64,000 bases of DNA from Varroa destructor. Lineage: Eukaryota > Arthropoda > Arachnida > Mesostigmata > Varroidae. Below are positions 26,880-38,950 of the stretch, piece after piece; position 1 is the first letter of the stretch; each line of letters begins with the position of its first letter. The position numbers and the translations under genes were made by a program. Location: assembly GCF_002443255.2 (NCBI RefSeq), contig NW_019211454.1:57872608-57936607 (forward strand). Direction: 5' to 3'. The notes under the pieces were generated by a model. That model saw only the letters and a program-made list of their open reading frames with translations. It searched no databases and was not told the origin of the DNA.

Positions 26880-29552
26880 TACGACGGTCGAAGAGAGAAC
26901 CCCTCAGGGCTCCCGGTTGCTTCTCTGTCGTACGCACCGTTCAGGGTTCAGCTTGATCCTTTGGACACGCCAGCAGCGCGGCTAGCACTAGGACAAGTAC
27001 AATAGTCGTCTGTACACTCAGGAAGAGGGACGTCAAATTGAAGCGAGTGGCTCGCCTAGGAAGGCTCAATCTCTCTATCGACATATACTAGGAAGTCGAA
27101 AAAAAATACGCATGGAGGGTTGAGTTAGAACAAGCCTGATGTCGCGCCGGCATCCGGATAAGAAGTCTATAAATATGGAAGTCGTAGTCAGCAAAGAGAA
27201 GGAAGAGGAAGGGGTAGTTTGAGGAATAAGTAAAATATGGGTGGCAGTCGATCAAATAATTTTTACTCGTGACATTTCTCACTTCTGCACAAAGAAAAGC
27301 GATATAAAAGGAAAATGTTTATTGATTACTTTCAGCCAAAATCAGTGCGATGTTGCTGAGGTCATACGGCGCTCTCTGCACGTGTACAATACATGTAACT
27401 AGGCGGTAAAAAAAATAAATTACTTTTTATAAAGTAAAATATGTTGTATTTTAGGAGGCAGACAGAGGCAGCACTTTAAATCGCTAAAGAATGGAAAGTA
27501 TAGCTTACTGTATCAACAGCAGTTAACAAAAGTTACAGGGCAGCTTTGCCTCATATAAGATTGAGGCGACATATAATTGGGATCTAAAATGCAACACGCT
27601 CTAAAATACGGGAGGTTGTGTGGTTCCCGCTCGTTGTATCATTGAGCTTGATGCTGATGTCCAGTCAACAGTTGACGCGTCATCATGCTGAGAGTAGCGA
27701 CTTGTCGCACCCTTTAAGTCCAGTATGCTCGCACTGCTAAGAGTGGTGACGCTCTCTAGCAGTCACTTTATGGGTAGGTGTTGCGGACGTTCCTACATTC
27801 AGCGCTCCGGGCTGTTAGTGGATCGTACAACGGATGCTGGAAGCATGATGACGAGATTTCCTTGGCACGACCACTTTCAGCGGTCACTTGTATTTTGACA
27901 GCTAACGGCAAGCGTGGATGTATAAGTACGATGGTCATGATAAGTACAATGTGGATAATAAAGATGAAAAGAGAAGTTTGGTCTGGCTGGACCGATGAAC
28001 GTGTGGGGCGCGGTTGACTGCAAAATGATGCCACATGCAGGCATAACGACAAAAAACGGCCGCGAACTTAGTAGTGCGGCAATAGGCCGTGATACTCGAC
28101 CATATCTAAGTGGAGAGGGCCGAACAGCATGGGGGAAACGAGGGCACGCTGCAAGTTCAAGGGACATGTAGAAGGGATGAAGGAATGGAGGAAGAAGAGC
28201 TGCGCGAAAAGGACGACATCTAGGTGAGCAGTGGTTTTTGTAGCAGTTACGGCTACACACTCCCATAGAAGTTGCAATAGAAGTGGTAGCAGCAGCAATA
28301 TTATTCTACTGACGTACAGCTGTCGGTTGCTCAAGTTCTCCCCCCTTTTTCTGCTACCCCTAGATCCTCTTTGCTAGGATTTTTCTTCTCGGTCCTTTTT
28401 TGCACGTACGTTGACGCACTCTCGCAGGTAGGCTGGTTAGCTAGTGGATAGGGAAGAAAACGGCGACTAGACCATGTTTTCCGTGCCGTGATCCGCCTCG
28501 CAGCTTTCCATGCTTCCATCCCATCGGTGCTGCTCTCTGTGGCCCCACTGAGTCCTTTCATATGTTTCGTAGTAATGGCGGCCACAGCAACAACGGGGCA
28601 CATCGGTCGGTGCTCTTCTATCTAACCCAGCTCCTTCTTGCATCCACCTTCATACTAATTAGAAGGAAAAATAATTAAGTTTTCGCTAGAGAGGATCTCC
28701 GTTCTTCTCTGCCCTTCGTCTTTCCTTTTTCCTTAATCTTGTTCAGATCCCGTTCCCGCCTTCGATTCCGACGCCGCCGTTGCCGGTATTGCCTTACTCG
28801 CAGAGTTCCCATAGTCCCTCCACCTTCTAACTCCCCAATTAGTCCCAAGTTCCCAAATATCCCAAACCCCGTGTTCGAGCAAAGTTGAGGTTGCTGCAGG
28901 AACCGCCGGTTTTAGTGACGGCAATGGACGAAAAAAGGGCTTTCGTTGTCATCGACGCCCGGCAGCGGCGTTGCCACGTTGGCCGTTGGTTATCGGACTA
29001 TTCAGGCGATAGCTCGGCTTGGGCAGGTGCTAGTCGTTGATGTTAGAAGTTTAGCAGGAATCGAGAAAGATGTTGAAATGGGACTGTTTTGGGACAGAAT
29101 TAAAAATACCGCTGTTGAGACTTGTGCGCTGTCTGCTGTTGTTGTTTCCGCTGCTGCTACGGTCGGTACGGCCGTAGCCGCTGCTACTGCTTCAGCTATG
29201 AGAACATTTTGCCTGAGGCGATGGTCAGGACAATGGCCAGCGAGCTCCATGTTCTGTACAGCGGCTGGCTGTATGTTCAATCTCATAGGCAGCTGAACAG
29301 AACTGCCCTCTTAGCCGCTGTCAGACTTAGCCGACAAGGGAGAAATAGGAGATAGGCAGGAAAAGAGGCAATTGCGCGAGGTGGGAACGCGACGTTATGG
29401 AGCGTAGGCAGACAGGCACTCGCGCACACTCTTACGCAAATGTTTCTCATTCTTGCTAGATATTATTTTTAATTTAAAGTTCATTGTAAACTCTCGACCT
29501 GCTATCGCACCGGTAGCACTAGAGACGACGACAGAAGAGCTTAGCAGCAGTT

Positions 29553-29580
29553 CGTGTGTGCGTGCGTGCATGCGTGCATG
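29553..29580. repeat. TGCG/TGCA tetranucleotide repeat
   Basis: Imperfect alternation of GTGC, GTGT and ATGC units, purine-pyrimidine alternating and therefore Z-DNA-prone. Confidence 0.85.
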
Positions 29581-31673
29581 TTCCTCTGCGTGCGCATCTG
29601 CCTGAAAGCTTGCATTAGTTGTAGCTGTGCATAGTTCTATGTGTTTCAACGAATGGCTGTTCGATGTTGGCGCACGTAGTGAACTGCCGCGTGTGTTGTC
29701 AACTTCTATAGACACCACAAGGCAGCTTCTATAAAAAAAAACGTCGGACCGCCATGCTGACGAGCGGTAACTGAATTTAGCTGCAGTCGAGCCAAAAATA
29801 TTTTTACGTAGCAAGTACGGCAAATACAGGAAAAATAATTATATTTCATGCATGCCTAAACATGCCTACTCACTTTGTCATCGTACGCCTTATTCGTTTG
29901 TTACTTGTTTAGTTTTGTATCTTTGCTTCGTTTTTGATTTTTCTCTGTAAAAAAATAATTACATGACGTATACATAATTAACTAATTGCAATTGGGTAAT
30001 TTTGCAACAGCCACTCCATCACTCCCGTTGCTGTGTACGTCCAAGTTGGCAGTGTTCAGATCCGGGTGAACGAAACCAACAACATGTGCATATGTAGCCA
30101 TTAATTGAGGCTTATGAACATTCAGAAGGACTGTCCCATATTGGAGCAGAATATTGGGAGAAGCGACGTAGCCAGCAACCCAGATGGTCGAATACTTCTT
30201 AAACTTTTCCATCAGCTTTCTAGTCTGCGGTAGTCGTCGTCATAGCAGCAGCGGCATATGTCGCGGAAAAGACCCACCTTCTGCTGTCTGCTTCAGCCCG
30301 GTGTGGTCGGCCTGTGGCCTGATCTTCGCGCTTGCCATGCCCCCGTCTAACCACTTAGTCGGCCGTAATCCTTGTTAATGTAACCGCTGTCCATCCCGGT
30401 TGGGAGGAAGAGGTGGGGGGGGAGACGAGATCCCGATCCGAATCCTCCTCGTGTTGTGACCTCGTGACGCTGTAAATCAACTTCATGTTCTAGAATAAGA
30501 GTATATTTTGCCTATTCCATTCTGATTCTCTTGGGGCGGTTTTCGTTATGAAGTGGGAAGGCGTTACGTCTGGCAAAACGCCACGGATTTTAGACATTCT
30601 GTTTGAAAGGACCGGGACCTCTTTAGAGAGATTATCATATCGCAAAGGTGTTGACCGAATAGTAAGACCCGTCCAGCGAGTATCGAAAAGAAATGAGACG
30701 TTTGAGATGTTACTTTTTCGAGCCTCTCGCCCTCTAGCGTTCCTGTGTAAGGCGGCGCCTGTGTCGGACAAATTCGCCATAAGGAACCACCCATCTAGTT
30801 AGTTGGCGCATTACTTCTGCGTACCTTTCCTTCGCCCTGTTATTGGGGTATTCACTTCAAGTTGCTTAAGCTTGCTTGGGGGTATGTTGAGGTAGAAAAG
30901 GACATACGGGCGTACCGATCTGCTTTTATTAAAAACCGGACTTCCCGGCGGTTAGACGATTCATCGAGTTTCTGTATATGGTCGCCAGTATCATGACTAT
31001 CACCAATGTCGACACACAGCGACAGTAGGCCGGACACACTGCAGCGTTTGTCCATCTTGGGAGCGGCCGCGCAGACCAGCAAAGACGTAAACTTATCGTG
31101 GGTTCGTTGTGGCACTCATTCCGACTCGGTGTCCACCCTCCCCATCATGCTGTATGGGTTACCAGTACCCTTTGGGCCAGATCTTCGGCCACTGGTCTAA
31201 CGTCTTAGGTGGCTAACTAGCTGGCTAACTCGCAAGTAAGTCTACTCAGCAGCATACAATCCTTTGCAGGCCGTAGCAGATGCTCCAGTCGACGCTCTCT
31301 TGTCGACATACTAGTAAGTGGTGGTGGGCGTCCCATTTGCCAGCTACTTTTGTTTCTCTCCTTTTTCCCACTTTCTGCTGTACGTTCCCTTGTGCTGCAC
31401 GGATCCCGTCTAGGCACTGCAGTGCTAGCCCAACTCATTGCACTAATTAGTAGTTCCTATTGATTGGCTGTCCACCCAGGCACGGTGCGCTTTCCGCCAG
31501 TTCCCCCAGCGTACCTCGACCCCCCACAACTCTCTCCCTGAGGTTCGCCCTTCCTGACGACGACGACCACGAACGACGATAGCGGCCCCAACTGTACCCC
31601 AACGCGCGAAAGCACCTCTCTCCCAACCGTCTGCTAACGGTGGACGGTCACCCTTTCCCCGCCTGTGCTTCGC

Positions 31674-31701
31674 TATAAAAGCGTAATTGTCCTAGTCATT
31701 T
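31674..31701 (+). promoter_or_regulatory. candidate core promoter: TATA box plus initiator
   Basis: TATAAAAG (31674-31681) is followed by TCATTT (31696-31701), which fits the arthropod initiator TCAKTY with its A at 31698. The spacing from the first T of the TATA box to that A is 24 bases, slightly shorter than the usual 28-31. GGACG at 31721-31725 fits the downstream element RGWYV, again a few bases closer than usual. An ATG follows at 31714. The block upstream (31450-31670) is C-rich. Confidence 0.35.
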
Positions 31702-34700
31702 TCTCCACATTCGATGGACTGGACGACGAAATGTCTGTTGCTTCTTATTTTGGACGGCGTCAACGATAATAATGCGGGGTCAGCAAATGAACAGCAACAA
31801 ATACGTTAAGGAGATAATTTGCTCAATATTATGGCATCCGAGAAATATTCAGTTAGATTGACTTCATCAAACAGAAGGTGAAATTGCTTAGAGCGCAGCG
31901 GTCTGTTCCAGTACTGGGTTCTGCTGCTGTTCACGGAGGCTAGATTGAATTGTCTTTATCTGTCCTCGTTTGTTCAGGACAGAGAATAGGGTCTGAAAGT
32001 CAAACAGAAGACTGAATGGAACTGGTTAAAGAACAACTGATCGATCTGCGCATAGGACGCGGTTTTTTTACTTTGCCTCTCTCTTTCTTCGTCGTCACTG
32101 CTACGTGTTTCATCTCTAGTATTTTTTCTTATGACCAGTGTTATGCTTGAACTCAAGGTATTCAGGCGTGTTTTACTGGGTTATCGTTTAAAATGCTTTT
32201 TCTCTGTTTTCTATTACTGCAACACATACTGTGCAGCCACGCCCTTTCCGGCATCGCGGAACAACTACATGAAAGATGTAACAAATTCAGAAACGGCACA
32301 AGCTGGCAGAACTACGAAATTTCTTGTTTTCAATTTACGCGGGTTGGTAGTAGCTCTAAAGGTGTAGTTTACCCTGGCCTGTGTACGAAGATATCGTGGT
32401 GCTTTTGTTCTTGTTTCAAATTGAGCGCATTCCTATATCGCAGTGAGCATAATCAGAAATCACAAGAAACCATGTTCGCGAGCGAACGATCCGCCATTTG
32501 GGCTCCAAATGCGACATTCGTACACAGTTGAAATATATATCATCTGTATGCATATTTACATGTGGCATCTTAAGCTGAATAAATTTACAATGACTGACCC
32601 GAACAAATCGCTAAGCTTCACTATTATTAACCAGATCTAGTACCCTATGTATGAGTATTAGTGATGGAGTAGATCTTTTCTGTGATTCGTTTAACAGTAT
32701 GTAATTATGCAATATAATCTTCGGCTCATCTTAATAAGCGCTAGAAACGTTTGTCTGTAATGAGAACAGTCACGTGGCGCGGACATCTGTTTATGACCGG
32801 TGATCGTAACCCCGTCCCGGTGGGACGACACCCTAATCGTCTTCGTTGACGTCAAGCGAATTCGCTCAAAACGGCAAAACCACAAAAGACATAAAGAGAC
32901 ATAGAAACGCCAGAAAAGCTAGAAGCCAAGCGCCTCAATGAAGAAGATACACGGAAAACGGTGAGAGATGAGTTACGGCAGATCGACAATTGCCGTCGAG
33001 ACGCTTGTCGGAGCAGCGGAATTTGATTCGAATTTCCCAGCGGCGGCCAGCAAAACGAACAAAGGCAGTTACACGTTTCGTTTGCTAGTTATTGGCGGAA
33101 CTCGCGCAGCGGGAAACCCAGTGAGAGCGAGCAAGCGCAGATAGAAAAGACGTCTCCCGTCTTTTAGGAAGGGTCGCTGTTGAGCCCAGAAAAAAGTTGT
33201 TGGACGTCCATGTCCGCGATGGCTGGTCCAAACAGGGTTTGGGTGCCGATATTGCTATTTCACCTTGAAGCCTGAAGTTTCACTCACCGTTGATTTGGGG
33301 GGCAACCGCAAGAGCGATTAATTAAAGAGCCAAATACCGTGATGCTTCTAGCATTTAAAAGAAGCCCCAGCACGAGATGCGGCTGTGGTGGATCATTCGT
33401 AGTTTAATTGGAGGTAACAAGTTAGGCGTCGTCCGGAAGTTTTCGTGTCCCAGCGCTTCCGGTTTATGAATATTTACATACACACTTATGGTTTCCGTCA
33501 TTTCTGAAGGATCCCCGCCACCTTTACTCATTTATTTCTAAAGATAAATTAACGACAACACGAGTGGGTTATTTTATTTCACGCTATTTGATTGTTGTAT
33601 TGATTTTTCGATTACGGTGACGATTTAACAAAGGCACCGCAGGGTGGCTTTTACAAATATGTGTATAGTTCACTCCATTGTCAGGGACCTATTGTCCACA
33701 CATCTATTGCTGACATAATTGAATGAATGTTTTGCGAAACTGAAATGTATGCAGGCTGGGTTATTGAAATGGGTAAATTAAAACTGGATCAAAGCCAGCT
33801 AACAGCCCCAGTTTCTATAGCGAATTACTTTTCTATTTAGCGCGACATTCGATCAGTTATATTTTTGATTCCATGTTAGCCCCCTTCAGAAATATATTGT
33901 CACGCACTATTGTCTTTAAAGCGAACAGGCACGAACTAAATTTAAGACGAGCTTTGTTGCGGTAAAATCCTCAAGGGAGTTCAAGGGTATGTAAGGCCAG
34001 GTTGCTGGCTTGTTTCCTGGTGCCTTGGTGGCGGGTAAGGAGTCTAGGGGCTTTCAGGCTACAAATCCGCGCGGAATAGCTTTACAGCGGTGGATCAGAG
34101 AGATAGAACCGTGAGACACGGTATGAGGCAAGCGACTCAATAGCAGATCCATTGGGTGCTTTCGAGGGACAAGCGTCCCAACGCCAGCTTCCAGTTTCGC
34201 CGATTTTCTTCAGTTCCAGAGGCCAAGAAAAGCATCATTGTGCCGACCACACAGCTCCCTTAGGAGCCATCGTTCTGTCCCTAGCTGCCTCCACTGAGGA
34301 AGTTGCCAAACAAATGACTACCCCCTTTCCGAAGAAGGAAGCCGCTTGCCTTAAGTGCGCTAATAGACACGTCTCATGCCCACGACGGTCTCTCCTACTC
34401 TTTTCGCCCGAATTTCATCTTCGAATTCCCACTGTTATCTTACGCAGCCCGTACTTTTCCTAATAATCGATATACTGCCGTCGTGGATCAAGCACAAAGA
34501 AGTTGGATGAAACATGTTCGATCTGTGTGAATCTTGAACGTTTATAGAAAATCGTAATAACTTGACAACAGGGAAGAGACGTTAACAGCGGTATACAGTT
34601 AGCAAACAAGTCGGAGTCCAGATTAAACGAATGTCGTTATTTGTTAAAGTTGAAGTGATACTATAGTTATATTTACTAGGCGTTATGGATATTTGGAGAA

Positions 34701-36076
34701 AAATACAGGAGCACTTCACTGAAACGTTTGGTAGTGTTTAGGCTCTGGGTATTCCTCGTTTGCTAAACTCAAACAAGACAAAGTTCATTATTGTAGATAT
34801 TAATCGTTGTTTAAGCCATATTTTTGTTAGTATTTCTCACATCAAGATCCATCGTCACTTTTTTTTACGGGGTGGCTTTTGTTAGTTCTGCGCTGTACCT
34901 TGATCCTCTTTTTCTTTGCATTTCCTGCAAGACCGGCTTTTTGCCGTTGCTGAAAAAAGTTAACGGGGCATTCGAAGATATCCGGAGTTATTTTTCTTTC
35001 CTTTTTTCCGCCACCGATGCCACCCGTTCCATCAATACCGTCATCGTTATTCAATTGAAACGAGCATCCCCCTATGCAGTTTTGATACTTCCACCTGACC
35101 GCAACGTAATATTCAACAGTTGAAGGCACGTTCTAATCGCGCTAGGGCAAGGAACGGCTTCAACCATTCCTACTGTTATGGGATGGGTGAAGGTGCCATG
35201 TGCTCACGTTGTGGAGCGAAATAGGGGCATTTGTTGATTGGTGTTTGCAACCCATCCGTATTGGATGCCCATATTTCTCTTTAAGCCCCCTCCGCCTTCC
35301 TATCTTTCTCTCCCCTCACTTTGAACCTCTCGTCGGTCCGCTATTAAATGCTAGTCACCGGCAGTTGGTGTCGTTTGTGGGGTGGTGGATGGGGAGCTGG
35401 GCGGCAAGGCATTCGGGGCAAAATCGGCCAGCCCGGCCAGCTTGGCAGGGTTAGCAGCTGGCACCATCTGCACTCCATCCAACCCTACAACTGCTTTCCA
35501 GCCAAAAGCCCCTATTCCAACCACTCAGTTGCTCCTTGCTGCGCTTCGTATCCCTTCCACGGGCATTCTGCCGTACAGTACTCGCCACCGTCTGCCGCCG
35601 CGGTCTCCCAGTTGAATCGCTCCCTCGAGACAAGCTCCATCTCTTTGGTTCCGCGGCGCCGTTTAGGGCGTAGAGTGTAGTAGGGGAAGGGGGATTCTAT
35701 GGGGAGGACACACTGGGTAGAGTAGTGGTGCGGGCAAAGCGCCAGCCGCGAGGAAACTGGGGCCGGTGCGCGCGCTCACGGCAAAAGCAGCGGGCGAAAA
35801 GCAAACGGGAACGACGGCGGAACGGCGAGCAATGAACGGAGGAGGAAGCCTAACATGAAAATTGAATTATACAGCAATTCCTCCTTCTCGAGCGAGTCAC
35901 TGGCGCAGCCGTCGCTGCGGCGACCGCCAGATCTACCCCTTTCTACCCCTTTCGTTGCCACTCCCGTCTCCTTCAGCTTTGCCCTTGTGGTCCCATTCAA
36001 ACCCCTCGATCCCCCGAGAAGGATTGGCGTGCCCTCTCGCTCGGTAGCTTGAAGGCCTTTGCTCTGCGTTCCGTAG

Positions 36077-36084
36077 TATAAAAG
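36077..36084 (+). promoter_or_regulatory. TATA-box-like TATAAAAG
   Basis: TATAAAAGGGG within a GC-rich block. No initiator match at the expected distance and no convincing gene downstream. Confidence 0.18.
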
Positions 36085-36610
36085 GGGATCCGTCGGGGTT
36101 TGGGAGTAATGGAGGTAGGTTTGGGCCGGGGAAGCGGTTCCTCGTTCTGTGGCTATAAGAAACACAGGCGTCTGCTGTAGGAAATAACTAGGGGAAAAAA
36201 GGCATCTGGGTTTCTTGCTTTGCCCCTACCCACCCAGTGGCCGACTTCTTCCCAGTCGCTTCGACAAATTACCCAAACACTTCTCTTCTGGATCGGCGGG
36301 CATTGGTCGGCAACGCCGGACTGCCGAAGCAGCCGGGCGCGTGTCGCGCTGCCGCTTAAACACACACCCCCCTTTTGCCCTGTTCTGTTGCTGGTTCTAG
36401 TAGCCGCTATACGAGAGACAAGAACCAACGTTAGTGCGACGCCATACTGGTGCGGCTGCCATCGCTACTTTTACTGCCTCTACCGTTTTTTGCCTCCGCA
36501 AGAAAGTAGCGCGTAGATGGAGTAGAAAAGAGGAACATCATGGGGTTTCATGCTGCTGCCTATATGTTTAGTTAGGGAATGACCTGTTTGCCATACGAAC
36601 CGGAACCGCG

Positions 36611-36624
36611 GCGCCCCCCAGCGG
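36611..36624 (-). promoter_or_regulatory. CTCF-like motif
   Basis: Minus strand CCGCTGGGGGGCGC, 12 of 14 against CCASYAGRKGGCRS and close to the G-rich vertebrate form. It sits at the edge of a GC-rich block. Confidence 0.22.
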
Positions 36625-36962
36625 TCACGCATATTTCACAACACAAGGCCCGTTAGCTGCTAGCTCGCCTGCTTTCTCGCTGCTCACAATGTTCACAACG
36701 TTGCAGAATCGTAGAGCAATGGACCGCGTGTCCTCATCAGGGTGCGTCGTGCACATCCTCCGATCATCATCCATAGATGCAGAGGTTAGCCAGCCATCTG
36801 GTGTAGCGCACCTATTTTGCTCTCTTGCCTTAGACGGAAAAGTCGTAAGGCTCAGCATTTGCATCCCGTCGTTCTATCACGGCAAAGCGCGGATTTCAAT
36901 GTATCGATACTGTAATTGCCGTTGCATTCGCCGTCATTGTACCTCTCTCTTCTCATTCTTTA

Positions 36963-36973
36963 CCCCCCCCCCC
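36963..36973. repeat. 11-base poly-C tract
   Basis: 11 consecutive C. Confidence 0.9.
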
Positions 36974-37308
36974 TTATCTTTTTATTCTCCTCGCTCACAG
37001 CGCTATCCTGTTATCAATTTAGCTGTAGGTGTAGTTCTGTTCATTGATTAAGCCGACCCACACAGAACTGACGGACTCGCTCATATACGGAGCATGTACA
37101 GAACAAAGTGGACGCGCGTTTATGTTTATAAACGCATAATGGTACTCATATAATTTGACTAGCCAATTTTTGCTCGAATCTAATGCGCGTAACACACTTA
37201 TTTAGCATAAACGATGTGTTTACATAGCTACTGGTAGAAATATAATGGAGTACATTTTAGTGTGCATGGAGATATGCTCATACAGACTTGCCTATGTATT
37301 TCTTCCTA

Positions 37309-37321
37309 TATATATATATAA
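37309..37321. repeat. short (TA)n run
   Basis: Six TA units. Confidence 0.85.
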
Positions 37322-38939
37322 TCAAATGTACACACCCGCACATAATGTAAAGCTGTTATACCTCAGTAACAACACTTTACTCTAAAGGATTTTATCTTCG
37401 TGGGGAACGTATGTTGGAGTTGAATTAATGTACTTAGACTGAAATTGCTCTGTGCTTAAAATAATATACATTCTAACTTAGTCAAGATTGCATATAACAG
37501 GGGCAGTCCTTTCTGTCTTTTGACTTTCAGGGTGAGTTACCTCATTCGTCTATATACCAAACGTACGCGTTTAGGGTTTCCACAGAACATAACATCTATG
37601 CGCCGAAGTCGGCAGTATTACATTCTACAACATAAAAAGGTAAGTGCCGTACTGCAGACGTGGACAAAACTTTATTAAAATGTGCGATTTGATACATCAT
37701 AAAGTCAAGTATCGTATTCGCGTTCCACACAGTCGGATCAGTCGCGTTGTCGATATCCTATGCTGTATGATGGATTCAAACGAACCCGTTCTATATATAG
37801 ACGTGGAAGCCGTTTCATAAATGTTTGCCACCCTTCGCCAATCTGTCGTTTTTAGTTGTTCTTTGTCTGGTGTGCTGCTCCACGGTCATCTACGTTCTAT
37901 TGTTTCAGTACAATGGCGTTATCAGCAAAAATGACAGAGAGCGAGATCAGATCATGGCGCTGATTAGACCATCCGACAAGAAGCGCTATATCGGTTGGCT
38001 TAACAGCACTCATGTCGACAGTTAGGATCGTAGTGGTCAGTCGGAGACGAAGAGTGACGTAGAGAGGACTTTGTCGGTTCGTCGTGGGTTGGCTGAAGAA
38101 CCAAGCAAAATAAGCGAAGAGGCGAAAATTTAACGCAGAGAAAAAGAACTGAATCAAGAGCGGGCACTTTCGTCCGCTCGACTCGTCCCGGGCCTGACTC
38201 CGGCTTTCTCGTCTGCACTGATCGAGCAGTAACGGCCACGCATTAAGCATGGATGAACATAGGCTGCGCGGGGAAGGACGCCTGCAGTAAACGGGGGTGA
38301 TGCGAGGAATGGGTGTACGTCGGAAATGTTAAACCCCCGACACGACCAACCATCTCGCCCAAAAGACGCCCGAGGTGCGCAGGCTAAGTGGCAAATATGC
38401 CTCTATTGAACCGATGTCACTGAAGCAACGCTGTCTCGTTTTCTCGCCGACGGATATAATATTATGCGTTCTCTATGGACGATGGTGGCAGACGCGGAGG
38501 GTTTGCACGAGGACAGGGAACTGCAGTAGTAATTGTATCTTAAGGGTAGACTCAGCCAGAAAAATGGTGGAACGGAGGTTGTTATGGGGTACGATCCCGA
38601 ACAGTCCGGGATGTTGGGCAAGACCGAAGGGGAATCCGAAATAGGATCTTAGGGTTCGATTGGGATCTCTAACATGAATCCTCCATTAAAATATATACTA
38701 CTATCACTACGACGACCGGCACTGCTCACTGCTACCACTTCTGGTACTGCAGTGTCCTAGAACGGCCTATGCAACGGCACGCATCTCTTGTTCGATATGG
38801 ACAGTTGCCACAGGCTCGAAGAAGTCAGATAGCTAGATACACATACATACACATGTGTAGACACATTCTCTTTTTGTTAACGATCGAGCACGGAAAGAAG
38901 GGTGCATATCTATTGAGAGAACACGCCCATCCCGTATTT

Positions 38940-38950
38940 GGGGGGGGGGG
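38940..38950. repeat. 11-base poly-G tract
   Basis: 11 consecutive G. Confidence 0.9.

Larger units (their letters stand above)
22562..31620. other. non-coding stretch, no gene seen
   Basis: Holds the G-rich block at 23.0-23.3 kb with a G-quadruplex motif, the 59-bp AG repeat at 25.78 kb followed by a GC-rich block to about 26.7 kb, a 13-base C tract, and a TGCG/TGCA-type repeat at 29.55 kb. Overlapping frames on both strands in GC-rich parts (26.2-26.66, 29.0-29.3 and 30.5-30.8 kb) have no recognisable domain or splice context. Confidence 0.55.

Noticed and set aside
34152..34463. CLKCANRHVSC, recalling a retroviral CCHC zinc knuckle
   Set aside because: Spacing is C-x2-C-x3-H-x2-C rather than C-x2-C-x4-H-x4-C, and no other retroelement feature is nearby.
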